From BCD1 sp965230565 (GTDB lineage Bacteria > Bacteroidota > Bacteroidia > Chitinophagales > Saprospiraceae): a stretch of DNA of 64,000 nt. The stretch spans positions 284,084 through 348,083 of the forward strand of contig CBDDLH010000011.1 of assembly GCA_965230565.1 (NCBI GenBank), in the 5' to 3' direction. This document shows, in pieces, positions 1-7,525 of the stretch. Under the pieces are notes generated by a model that was given only the letters and a program-made list of their open reading frames with translations, was not told the origin of the DNA and made no database searches. The stretch's first letter is position 1. Each line of letters begins with the position of its first letter. Both the position numbers and the translations under genes were made by a program.

Positions 1-187
1 CGGGTTTGAGATCATGAGCATTAAGAACTAAGTGTAATCGAGCATTGGCCTGGAACAATTTGTGAACGGGAAATGTTAATTGTTTCCGGCTATTAAAAGT
101 GAAAAGCTACATTAAGATAGCATTAGGTTTGAAGTAAATATACCTTCCTGAAATCGTCATATTTTTATTTCGATTCGCTAAAAACGG
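1..187. other. Non-coding stretch at window start
   Basis: I see no convincing gene here. One frame is open from base 2 to a stop at 29-31, so the last few codons of a gene lying to the left could be present, but ten codons cannot be identified. A weak inverted repeat (GGAACAATT near 52-60 and AATTGTTTCC near 79-88) is present. Confidence 0.4.
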
Positions 188-218
188 TTGATTTTACGCC
201 TAAGATTGTTTAACTTTG
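188..218 (+). promoter_or_regulatory. Putative Bacteroidota-type promoter for greA
   Basis: A TTG at 188-190 lies 20 bases before TAACTTTG at 211-218, which fits the -33 TTTG / -7 TAnnTTTG promoter of Bacteroidota primary sigma factors. Transcription would begin near 224, so the message would carry the hairpin at 234-273 before greA. The match is seen in the sequence; promoter activity is inferred. Confidence 0.5.
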
Positions 219-233
219 TACTCCTAACAAGGC

Positions 234-280
234 AAGGACGCTTTTTGATTCGCAGGAATCGAAAAGCGTTCTTGTTTTTT
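234..280 (+). terminator. Hairpin plus T-run in the greA leader (attenuator or terminator)
   Basis: An 18-base arm at 234-251 pairs with 256-273 (two G-T type mismatches) around a GCAG loop, followed by six T at 275-280. This is a textbook intrinsic terminator shape. It lies downstream of the likely greA promoter and 20 bases before the greA start, so it may act as an attenuator rather than as the end of an upstream gene. Confidence 0.65.
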
Positions 281-299
281 AATTATATAATGATAGTTT

Positions 300-773
300 A
301 TGTCAGGAATTAATTATTTAACACAGGAAGGTTACGATAACCTCGTGGCAGAATTGGAAGAATTGAAAACGAAAGGAAGAGCAGAAGCTGCAAAAGCCAT
401 CGCGGAAGCTCGCGAGAAGGGAGACCTTTCGGAGAATGCAGAGTATGATGCTGCAAAGGATGCTCAGGGGATGCTGGAGCTCAAAATAAACGAAATGGAA
501 AAAGTACTCGCCAGTGCGCGCGTGCTTGATAAAAGTACCCTTGACACTTCCAAGGTAACGGTATTGTCCAATGTTACCATTAAAAATGTAAAGAATGGTA
601 AGGAATTAACCTATAAGTTGGTTTCCGAAACAGAGGCCGATCTAAAGAATAAAAAGATTTCGGTTACTTCTCCTATGGGATCAGGTTTGCTGGGCAAGGA
701 AATTGGAGAGATCGCCGTTGTCGAAACCCCAAGAGGGAATATGGAATTTGAAATTATGAATATTTCACTATAG
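300..773 (+). CDS. greA: Transcript cleavage/elongation factor GreA
   Basis: GreA binds the secondary channel of RNA polymerase and stimulates cleavage of the backtracked RNA 3' end, rescuing stalled complexes. The 157 residues match the usual length. The N-terminal coiled coil (about 1-75) carries the conserved tip GDLSENAEYDAAK, with acidic residues D42 and E45 matching the catalytic tip pair of E. coli GreA (D41/E44). The C-terminal FKBP-like domain follows, with PMGSGLLGK and ending in ETPRGNMEFEI. The ATG at 300 is the natural start. A HIT-family gene follows on the same strand, a common neighbour in Bacteroidota. A terminator-like hairpin in the leader suggests attenuation control. Confidence 0.97.
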   Translation: MSGINYLTQEGYDNLVAELEELKTKGRAEAAKAIAEAREKGDLSENAEYDAAKDAQGMLELKINEMEKVLASARVLDKSTLDTSKVTVLSNVTIKNVKNGKELTYKLVSETEADLKNKKISVTSPMGSGLLGKEIGEIAVVETPRGNMEFEIMNISL

Positions 774-967
774 ACCAAGGGCAATTTTTTACCTACCATG
801 AATTGCTTATTCCAAACGTATTGTAGTAGATGGAGGAAAATTGGATAGCTGGAAAACTGGATAAATGAACCCAATCATCCATCATTCCATTTTTCCTGTC
901 AAATTGGAATAAAATTTTAAGGGTTACGAAAATCTCAATTTAATTTTTAAACATACTCTTAAATATA

Positions 968-1369
968 ATGGCCAGTATTTTTACCAAGATCATTCAGGGA
1001 GAAATACCTTCCTACAAAGTTGCGGAAACGGAAGATTATTACGCTTTTCTGGATATCCGTCCATTGGTAAAAGGTCATGTGTTGGCAGTGCCCAAAATGG
1101 AAGTCGATTACATGTTCGACCTTCCGGATGAAGTGCTTGCGGGACTGATGACCTTTGCCAAAAAAGTATCCAAAGCTGTTGAATCGGTCGTTCCATGCAA
1201 GCGTGTCGGTGTTCTGGTCGTCGGGACCGAGGTGCCGCATGCCCACGTCCATCTCATGCCATTTAATAAAGAAAAGGAAATGTATCTGGGGAACAAACCA
1301 ATTGCTATGGAGCAGGAGGAGTTTGTAGCCCTCGCTGCAGAAATCGCGGAGAAGTTTGCGGAATTGTAA
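968..1369 (+). CDS. HIT family nucleotide hydrolase (HINT-like)
   Basis: This small histidine-triad protein (133 residues) should act on nucleotide phosphoramidates or similar nucleotide conjugates in the cytoplasm, forming a nucleotidyl-histidine intermediate. The triad H91-A-H93-V-H95-LMPF is intact, and the N-terminal pattern SIFTKIIQGEIPSYKVAE is typical of bacterial HIT proteins. It lies about 195 bases after greA on the same strand with no clear terminator between, so co-transcription is possible. The physiological substrate cannot be told from the sequence. Its 3' end faces ruvC on the other strand. Confidence 0.93.
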   Translation: MASIFTKIIQGEIPSYKVAETEDYYAFLDIRPLVKGHVLAVPKMEVDYMFDLPDEVLAGLMTFAKKVSKAVESVVPCKRVGVLVVGTEVPHAHVHLMPFNKEKEMYLGNKPIAMEQEEFVALAAEIAEKFAEL

Positions 1370-1458
1370 GTCCTAAGTCTCTAGGCCACAATTCTCAGTA
1401 GACTGATTGTAGTTAAACCAGTAACTTGTAACCAGCAACCAGCAACCAGTAACTACAT

Positions 1459-2025
1459 TCACGCTTTCCTATTCGGATTATCCTTCAGGAAGCTATCCCA
1501 GCTGTTGTAGCGTTTGCCGCTGCCCAGGATACTGCTGCTTTGGTAGTAATGACAGGCAGCTGTAGCGAGCGCATCCGTTGCATCCAGGGTGTGTTTCGAC
1601 ATATCAACTTTGAAAATATTGGTCAGCATGGCGGAAATTTGTTCCTTGGAAGCATTTCCGTTGCCAGTGACCGATTGTTTGATCTTTCTGGGCGAATATT
1701 CGGTAACGGGTACATCCAGTGTAACAGCCGCTGCAATGGCTACTCCCTGAGCACGCCCCAGTTTTAACATCGACTGGACATTCTTGCCAAAAAATGGCGC
1801 TTCGATCGCCATTTCCTTTGGTTGATGGTTTTTGATGATGCTCTGGATGCGTTCAAAGATCTTTTTGAGCTTGAGCTGGTGGTTGTCCAATAATCCCAAT
1901 TTTACCACGCCCATCTCGATCAGTTTCATATCCTTGTTGACGACCTCAATGACCGCAAACCCGAGGAAGTTGGTACCCGGGTCGATTCCTATTAGTTTAT
2001 ATGGTGGTTGTTTGGTCTTGCCCAA
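1459..2025 (-). CDS. ruvC: Crossover junction endodeoxyribonuclease RuvC
   Basis: RuvC is the Holliday junction resolvase that cuts symmetrically opposed strands after RuvAB branch migration. The 188 residues show the RNase H-like fold signature IGIDPGTNFLGFAV with catalytic D15, then E75 in AIEAPFFG, and D148/D151 in TLDATDALATA, spaced as in E. coli RuvC (D7, E66, D138, D141). The start is a TTG at 2025: the upstream frame has a stop with no ATG between, and no internal ATG precedes the first catalytic residue. It is transcribed away from the divergent flippase-like gene. ruvA and ruvB are not in the window. Confidence 0.95.
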   Translation of the reverse strand: MGKTKQPPYKLIGIDPGTNFLGFAVIEVVNKDMKLIEMGVVKLGLLDNHQLKLKKIFERIQSIIKNHQPKEMAIEAPFFGKNVQSMLKLGRAQGVAIAAAVTLDVPVTEYSPRKIKQSVTGNGNASKEQISAMLTNIFKVDMSKHTLDATDALATAACHYYQSSSILGSGKRYNSWDSFLKDNPNRKA

Positions 2026-2089
2026 AATTTCTTGATTTCAATGAATAAACGAAAATAGGCAACTTTTTGCCGGAATGAGCGATTTTAGG

Positions 2090-2119
2090 TTGGAATTAAA
2101 GTCAAAAACAGCATATTTG
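2090..2119 (+). promoter_or_regulatory. Possible promoter for the 2158-4573 gene run
   Basis: A TTG at 2090-2092 is spaced 19 bases from CATATTTG at 2112-2119, a one-mismatch version of the TAnnTTTG -7 box. It lies between divergent ruvC and the flippase-like gene and points at the latter. Confidence 0.35.
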
Positions 2120-2157
2120 TAATCCGGTCTTCAATCAAACTAGATAAAACCTGTCAT

Positions 2158-3150
2158 TTGAAAATTGCCAAAAACAGAAGGGCGCTCAATTTCCTGATCA
2201 AAGCGATAATCGTAATTTTTTTGCTTTGGGCTTTCTATCGGCAGTTGTTTGCACAAAAAAATCTCGAGGAAATCACACAAGCCTTGGATAATCTGGTGAG
2301 GCCTGAACTTTTCATATTTCTTGGAATAGCCGTTATACTAATGCCACTCAATTGGGGACTGGAAAGTGAGAAATGGCGCCAACTTATGGCACCGTTCCTG
2401 CCAGTGAGTTTTAAAAAAGCTATTAGGGCTATTTTGGCAGGGGTTACCATATCCATCTTCACCCCTAACAGGATAGGTGAATATGGGGGCCGTATTCTGG
2501 AAGTAGAGGCCAGGTATAATTGGAAAGGAGTATTGGCAACTCTGGTAGGTAGCCTTAGTCAATTAATTGTGTTGTTATCCTTTGGAATGGCAGGAACATT
2601 ATATTACCTGCATTTATATGAGATGGTGGATTTATATGTGCTCAGCAGCAGCATTTTTGTCGGGAGTAGTTTGATTTTGTTAATGGTATTGATTTATTTC
2701 AATGTGGATATGGCATTGCCATTAGTACGAAAATTGCCCCTTGGAAAATGGAAACGTCCGGTGTATAAGCAGTTATTGATGTTGAGGCAATACGACAATA
2801 AATTATTGAGTAAAGTGCTTGTTTTGTCTTTTCTGAGGTATCTGGTTTACAGTTTTCAATATTACCTGATGTTGAATTTTTTCGGGATTAACATTTCTTT
2901 AATTATTGCTTTATCCGGCATTGCCACCATCTTTTTGGTGCAAACCAGTGTGCCGTTACCAATGGTAGTGGGACTGCTGGTACGGGGAGAAATAGCCCTG
3001 ACGGTATGGGGAAATACAGGCGCGGGGGAATTAGCTGTATTGGCGGCAACCTTTTCTTTGTTTATAATAAACCTGAGTGTGCCCGCGTTACTTGGATTAG
3101 TAATAATCGTCAGAACAAACGTATTAAAATCACTAGGTTATGCGAAATAA
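2158..3150 (+). CDS. LPG synthase-TM/UPF0104 flippase-like membrane protein
   Basis: A polytopic inner-membrane protein of 330 residues, with hydrophobic segments from about residue 12 to 325. It resembles the transmembrane part of lysylphosphatidylglycerol synthases (UPF0104), recognised by the conserved stretch FTPNRIGEYGGRILEVEA (about 101-118). The soluble aminoacyl-transferase domain of MprF is absent, so the enzymatic half is missing and the substrate is unknown; lipid or glycan flipping is a family-level guess. The start is TTG at 2158. It overlaps the next gene by 11 bases, indicating translational coupling with the DUF3108 protein and then the TlpA-like lipoprotein. Confidence 0.8.
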   Translation: MKIAKNRRALNFLIKAIIVIFLLWAFYRQLFAQKNLEEITQALDNLVRPELFIFLGIAVILMPLNWGLESEKWRQLMAPFLPVSFKKAIRAILAGVTISIFTPNRIGEYGGRILEVEARYNWKGVLATLVGSLSQLIVLLSFGMAGTLYYLHLYEMVDLYVLSSSIFVGSSLILLMVLIYFNVDMALPLVRKLPLGKWKRPVYKQLLMLRQYDNKLLSKVLVLSFLRYLVYSFQYYLMLNFFGINISLIIALSGIATIFLVQTSVPLPMVVGLLVRGEIALTVWGNTGAGELAVLAATFSLFIINLSVPALLGLVIIVRTNVLKSLGYAK

Positions 3151-3997
3151 AATCAAAAGACCATTGTTGTGGAGTGCGGCCATTTTTTGCTTGATGGCCT
3201 TTAGCTTTCCGGCAGAGGAAATACGTCCGCAAGTTGCTGGTGCCGGTGCTTTTACGCAGTGCTCCATAGAGAATACTACCTTCAAGGTAGGTGAGGAAGT
3301 GGTATATAAATTGTACTACAATTGGGGGATCATGTGGGTCTCCGCAGGAGAAGCCAGATTCAAAGTGGGAGAAAATGGAGATCAGTTCCATTTTGTAGTG
3401 GACGGCAGAACCTATAAATCATATGACTGGGCGTTTAAGGTTCGGGACAGAATTGAAAGTTATGTAGATAAAGAAAGCTTATTGCCCAACAAGGCCATTC
3501 GGGATATACATGAAGGTAAATACCACTTGTATGAGAACGTTACCTTTGATCAGAATAACGGCACGGCTGATTACCTCAGAGGCAAAAATAAAAATGCGAC
3601 CAAGAGAGAAAATTTGCAGGTGAGCGAATGTATTCATGATTTGCTTTCTGCCATTTATTATACGAGAAATGTTAATTTTGAAGACTTGCCGAAAAACCAT
3701 GCTGTTCCTATTAAGTTTTTTCTGGATCGGGAAGAGTATTCGGTAAAGGTGACCAATAACGGTAAGGATCCAAGTAAGAAGATCAAAGGCATGGGCAAGT
3801 ATAAAACCTTTGAATTGTCATTATCCCTGGTAGCCGGAGAGGTGTTTAATGAAGGGGATGAAATGAAAATTTGGGTTTCTGACGATGAAAACCGGTTGCC
3901 TTTGATGATAGAGACTCCTATTGCGGTAGGGTCTGTAAAAGTCATTTTAAAAAGTTACAAAGGATTAAAATACCCATTTACAGCAAAACTTGATTAG
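3140..3997 (+). CDS. DUF3108 domain-containing exported protein
   Basis: This 285-residue protein has an N-terminal signal sequence (hydrophobic LLWSAAIFCLMAFSF, about 9-23) and a DUF3108-type beta-rich body: TFKVGEEVVYKLYYNWGIMW, then a conserved SYVDKESLLPNKAIRDIHEG block and a C-terminal IWVSDDENRLPLMIE with the last strands. DUF3108 proteins are periplasmic or lipoprotein-associated and functionally uncharacterised. The coding region starts inside the 3' end of the flippase-like gene and stops 3 bases before the TlpA-like gene, so the three probably form one operon. Confidence 0.85.
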   Translation: MRNKIKRPLLWSAAIFCLMAFSFPAEEIRPQVAGAGAFTQCSIENTTFKVGEEVVYKLYYNWGIMWVSAGEARFKVGENGDQFHFVVDGRTYKSYDWAFKVRDRIESYVDKESLLPNKAIRDIHEGKYHLYENVTFDQNNGTADYLRGKNKNATKRENLQVSECIHDLLSAIYYTRNVNFEDLPKNHAVPIKFFLDREEYSVKVTNNGKDPSKKIKGMGKYKTFELSLSLVAGEVFNEGDEMKIWVSDDENRLPLMIETPIAVGSVKVILKSYKGLKYPFTAKLD

Positions 3998-4000
3998 ACC

Positions 4001-4573
4001 ATGCGATCGCTTGTTTTTTTGATGTTATTACTTGTAGGAGCCTCCTGCCATACCACGAAACAAAAAGCACCGGAGAGTGTTGAGGATATCACAGTTGAAC
4101 CGACACCGGTCGTTACTCCGGCCGGGGACGTAGTTGTTATTGAAAATTACGACAAGATCAATACGTTTGATGAATTGGTAAAGCCTTTTGAAGGTAAGGT
4201 AGTCTACGTAGACCTTTGGGCAACCTGGTGTGGACCTTGTCGCAGGGAATTTCAATATAAAGACGGTCTCAACAAATTTGTAAAAGGTAAAGATATCGAA
4301 TTGTTGTACCTTTCTGTTGATCATGCTTACGAGTGGGAGAAGTGGGGTAATTTCATCAAGGACAATCATATGTCCGGGCATCATATTCATGCGAATGAGC
4401 AATTGGTAGCTGATCTTAAGGAAAGATTTCATTCCAGGGTGTCCAACGGTATGCAAGTGTTGAGCCTGCCAACTTATATCATTGTTGACAGGCAAGGTAA
4501 GGTGGTAAATAAAAGTGCCTTTCGGCCAAGTCATAAGCAACTGTTATATGATCAGTTGAGTAGGGCTTTGTAA
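4001..4573 (+). CDS. TlpA/ResA-like thioredoxin lipoprotein
   Basis: A periplasm-facing thiol-disulfide oxidoreductase of 190 residues. The N-terminus carries a lipobox ending at C16 (LVGASC), so it is likely membrane anchored. After a proline-rich linker comes a thioredoxin fold with WATWCGPCRREF (C77-x-x-C80) and the cis-Pro segment SLPTYIIVDRQGKVV. Such proteins reduce or isomerise disulfides in envelope proteins or apocytochromes; the partner is unknown. It starts 3 bases after the DUF3108 stop, as the third gene of an apparent operon. A strong hairpin with a T-run lies after it. Confidence 0.88.
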   Translation: MRSLVFLMLLLVGASCHTTKQKAPESVEDITVEPTPVVTPAGDVVVIENYDKINTFDELVKPFEGKVVYVDLWATWCGPCRREFQYKDGLNKFVKGKDIELLYLSVDHAYEWEKWGNFIKDNHMSGHHIHANEQLVADLKERFHSRVSNGMQVLSLPTYIIVDRQGKVVNKSAFRPSHKQLLYDQLSRAL

Positions 4574-4654
4574 AAAAAATGCTAAAAATATGTCACGTTT
4601 CCAGTTCTCATGGCTTTATATATATGGGGGCTGGGGGCTAAAGAAAAACTAAAC

Positions 4655-4707
4655 TCGCACAGTGACGGCCTGACTCTGAGTCAGGCCGTCACTTGTGCGA
4701 AATTTTT
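4655..4707 (+). terminator. Strong hairpin with T-run between TlpA-like and DUF4230 genes
   Basis: The arm at 4655-4673 pairs with 4681-4700 (one bulged base) and is followed by six T at 4703-4708. It ends only about 14 bases before the ATG of the next gene, so it either ends the upstream operon or sits in the leader of the DUF4230 gene. Confidence 0.8.
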
Positions 4708-4721
4708 TGAGAATTAGGTAT

Positions 4722-5357
4722 ATGAAAAAGATTTTCATCGGAATAGGAATAGCTCTGGTGTTTTTTGCCGGGATTTTTGTGGCAAACCTTTTTTTCCAGA
4801 AAGAGGTTCAGGAACAAAAAAATGTCCAGTCGGTCGTGCTGCTGGAAAAGGTCAAAAAGGTTTGTAAACTGGTGACCATTGAAGGAGAATTCCTGGAATC
4901 TTATGATGAGAATAGTATCCGACCACTTACCTTATATTTGCCTTTTCCCGCTACTTTCAGTTTCTCGAAAAAAGCTTCTCTCGAGGTAATCGGTCGAGTC
5001 ATGGTCGGTTATGATATGGAACAGGTGACTATTACAGCAGACAGTTCCCGTAACGTATTAATCCTTAAAAACCTCCCTCAACCTGAGGTACTATCCATCG
5101 ATCATGAGATCAGGTATAAAGGACTTGAAGAGAGTTATTTTAACAGTTTTACACCGGAAGACTATACCCAGCTCAATAAAAATGCCAAGGAAATGCTTCG
5201 TCAAAAGGCCATAGAATCCGGTTTGCTGGAGGAGGCCAGGGAGCAGGGGAACCAGATGCTTGGTGTAATCACCTATATGGCTACTTCGGTTGGCTGGACC
5301 GTCGAGGTGGAGAATGATCTGATTCCTGTTATTGAACGCGATACTTTCCCGGATTAA
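4722..5357 (+). CDS. DUF4230 domain-containing membrane-anchored protein
   Basis: The protein of about 211 residues has one N-terminal membrane anchor (IFIGIGIALVFFAGIFVANLFF) and a DUF4230 body marked by VCKLVTIEGEF, SLEVIGRVMVGYDM and the C-terminal pattern GWTVEVEND. Function is unknown for the family. A GTG at 4695 would extend the frame, but it lies inside the terminator hairpin, so the ATG at 4722 is preferred. The gene has almost no room for a separate promoter after the hairpin, so expression probably depends on read-through or a promoter within or before the hairpin. Confidence 0.8.
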   Translation: MKKIFIGIGIALVFFAGIFVANLFFQKEVQEQKNVQSVVLLEKVKKVCKLVTIEGEFLESYDENSIRPLTLYLPFPATFSFSKKASLEVIGRVMVGYDMEQVTITADSSRNVLILKNLPQPEVLSIDHEIRYKGLEESYFNSFTPEDYTQLNKNAKEMLRQKAIESGLLEEAREQGNQMLGVITYMATSVGWTVEVENDLIPVIERDTFPD

Positions 5358-5859
5358 TATGACGGACAGGAGTCCGCTTTCCAGGTCCGTGTAAGAGACG
5401 AAGTCTTAACGAACACTTTTGTGGTTTTTTGAAAGGAATTGCCTAACTCTGGAAATTTCCGGCCTTTTGTGGGAAAGCAGTATTAGAGCAAAGGGTACAA
5501 TGAGGTTTAAATGAGACAACTTGAAACCATATCAAACCATATCAAATCGACCAACGGGAGATCCTCGCGCACAAAGTGCCGGGACAGCGAGCTCTACGAG
5601 CATTAAATCATATCCAACCACATCAATCCGTCCCAATTTGAACCGCTCGTCCCACCTTTTTAACGGATTAACTTTCTCCTAACAAAATTTAAGGGGCTTT
5701 TTTATCTATTCTTGCCAAAAAAAATTACTTTTAGTGCTGTTTTGAAAACACTTTAGACCCTGTGGATCTGTTCTCGTCAGCTCAAGTCGCTTTGATTTCC
5801 CTGAGTCTAAAGGATGGTACTAATTGTTAATTTATTGAACTAATTTAAACTTCAGTAAT
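5358..5859. other. 500-bp intergenic region with repeat fragments
   Basis: No gene is visible. The region holds a dispersed repeat copy at 5361-5415 (related to 21361-21420), a fragment near 5571-5605 containing CACAAAGTGCCGGGAC that resembles the terminator stem at 17957-17977, and degenerate ATATCAAACC-type short repeats at 5528-5550 and 5606-5630. The promoter for the first POT transporter is presumably in the last 150 bases, but I could not assign a clear -7 box. Confidence 0.5.
5361..5415 (+). repeat. Dispersed intergenic repeat, copy 1
   Basis: The block starting GGACAGGAGTCC and running to GTCTTAACGAACA aligns, with a few differences and one gap, to 21361-21420. Both contain the short dyad GGAC-AGGA-GTCC. 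Both lie just after a gene. Confidence 0.5.
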
Positions 5860-7356
5860 ATGTCAAACTCGAGTTCAACTGGATTATTTGGGCATCCTAA
5901 AGGATTGATGACGCTCTTCTTTTCCGAGATGTGGGAGCGCTTTTGTTATTATGGGATGCGGGTTCTTTTAACGCTTTATCTGGTAAAGTCACTGATGAAG
6001 GGCGATGCTGATGCTGCCTTGATTTACGGTGCTTACACCGGTTTGGTCTATGCTGCTCCGATTCTCGGAGGTAGGATGGCCGATAAGTATTTGGGGTATA
6101 GAAATGCGGTGGTGCTTGGAGCGATATTGATGGCGATCGGGGAATTTCTGATTCTCGGAGGAACCGACCAGTTTTTGTTGATTGGTATGGGAGCGCTTAT
6201 CCTCGGTAATGGATATTTTAAAGCAAATATATCAACCATTGTTGGTAAATTATACGAAGACGGGGATCCCCGAAGGGATTCAGGGTTCACCATTTTCTAT
6301 ATTGGTATTAACATCGGGGCCCTGCTGGCCACAACGGTTGTAGCCTATGTGGGTGAAACATATGGTTTCCACTATGGTTTCGGTTTGGCCGGTATTGGTA
6401 TGTTATTGGGATTGACAATATTCTTCATGGGAAGAGAAAATTATTCAGCTGCTCCCGGTTTGGGAATTACTGCCGAAGGAAAAGAAACGATGTTTGCAGG
6501 GTTGAATAAGGCAACGGTGGTAACAATTGCCTCATTGTTGGTTATTCCTCTGGCTTATTACCTGATTATGAATAACAGCTGGCTGGATTATATTTTGCTT
6601 GCTTTATTCATTTACATTTCCATTTCATTGATAAGAGCAGGAGTTAATGCGGATACGGAAAATAAATCTTCCATCTGGAAAGACCGGATGATCGCACTGA
6701 TTATTTTCATGATTATCAATGTAGTTTTCTGGGCTTGTTTCGAGCAGGCAGGTACATCGCTGACACTTTTTGCTGATCGTAATGTGAACAGGATGATTGG
6801 TGGCTGGGAGATGCCTGCTTCCATGACTCAGTTCTTCAACCCATTCTTCATTATTGTATTTGGATCTTTGTTTTCCATCATGTGGGTGAAACTTGCGGAG
6901 AGAGGCAGAAACCCAAGTATTCCGATGAAATTTGCCCTGGGTATTTTGCAATTGGGATTAGGTTTCCTCGTGACCCTGATAGGTCTTCAGTTTGTAAATG
7001 AATCTTTCCAGGTGCCTTTGTTGACCTTGTTCTTCTTGTACCTGTTGCATACCACCGGTGAGTTGTTCCTTTCCCCGATTGGTTTATCGATGGTGACCAA
7101 GTTGTCTCCAAAAAATATTGCGGGGACTGCGATGGGAGCGTGGTTTTTGAGTTTTGCTATCGCCAATTATTTAGGAGGTAAAATTGCTTCCCTTACAGGC
7201 GGTCATGGAGAAGAAGGCGTTGAGTTGACAGCTTCCCAGGGGTTGGACAAATACATCGACGTATTTTCTACTATAGGTATGGTATTGATAGGGATGGCCA
7301 TACTCATTGCATTGCTGAACAAGCCGATCAAGAAGTTGATGCACGGCGTTGAGTAA
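5860..7356 (+). CDS. POT/PTR2 family proton-coupled peptide transporter (first of three)
   Basis: An inner-membrane MFS protein of 498 residues with about 12-14 helices. Helix 1 carries the POT signature E23-x-x-E26-R27 (SEMWERFCYYGMR), needed for proton coupling, and the PTR2 pattern FTIFYIGINIGALLA follows near residue 145. A later WACFEQAGTSLTLF motif in the second half is typical of bacterial di/tripeptide transporters. It should import di- and tripeptides with protons. It is the first of three consecutive POT-type genes on the same strand, each followed by its own hairpin, so they may be separately transcribed paralogues. Confidence 0.94.
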   Translation: MSNSSSTGLFGHPKGLMTLFFSEMWERFCYYGMRVLLTLYLVKSLMKGDADAALIYGAYTGLVYAAPILGGRMADKYLGYRNAVVLGAILMAIGEFLILGGTDQFLLIGMGALILGNGYFKANISTIVGKLYEDGDPRRDSGFTIFYIGINIGALLATTVVAYVGETYGFHYGFGLAGIGMLLGLTIFFMGRENYSAAPGLGITAEGKETMFAGLNKATVVTIASLLVIPLAYYLIMNNSWLDYILLALFIYISISLIRAGVNADTENKSSIWKDRMIALIIFMIINVVFWACFEQAGTSLTLFADRNVNRMIGGWEMPASMTQFFNPFFIIVFGSLFSIMWVKLAERGRNPSIPMKFALGILQLGLGFLVTLIGLQFVNESFQVPLLTLFFLYLLHTTGELFLSPIGLSMVTKLSPKNIAGTAMGAWFLSFAIANYLGGKIASLTGGHGEEGVELTASQGLDKYIDVFSTIGMVLIGMAILIALLNKPIKKLMHGVE

Positions 7357-7390
7357 ACGCTCTTAGCGTTATGATATAATAACTTCAAAA

Positions 7391-7429
7391 ACAAATGAAC
7401 CCTGTTATTCTGTAACAGGGTTCATTTGT
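7391..7429 (+). terminator. Perfect 17-bp hairpin after first POT transporter
   Basis: Arm 7391-7407 pairs perfectly with 7413-7429 around a 5-base loop (TTCTG). There is no long T-run but the A-rich flank and position 35 bases after the stop fit a terminator. Confidence 0.7.
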
Positions 7430-7525
7430 TTGAGGAAAAATTTAGGGTGCAACTTGAAGTACGCCCTAAATTACGAGCTTCAAATCAAGAATATAAATCT
7501 ACACCTGTTTTAATCTTATTAACTT

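Noticed and set aside
1411..1452. Short tandem AACCAGCAACCAG words as a functional repeat
   Set aside because: Degenerate low-complexity text of a kind common in gaps here (also near 13180); nothing more can be said.
4695..4721. GTG start for the DUF4230 protein
   Set aside because: It lies inside the terminator stem; ATG 4722 begins with the membrane anchor.
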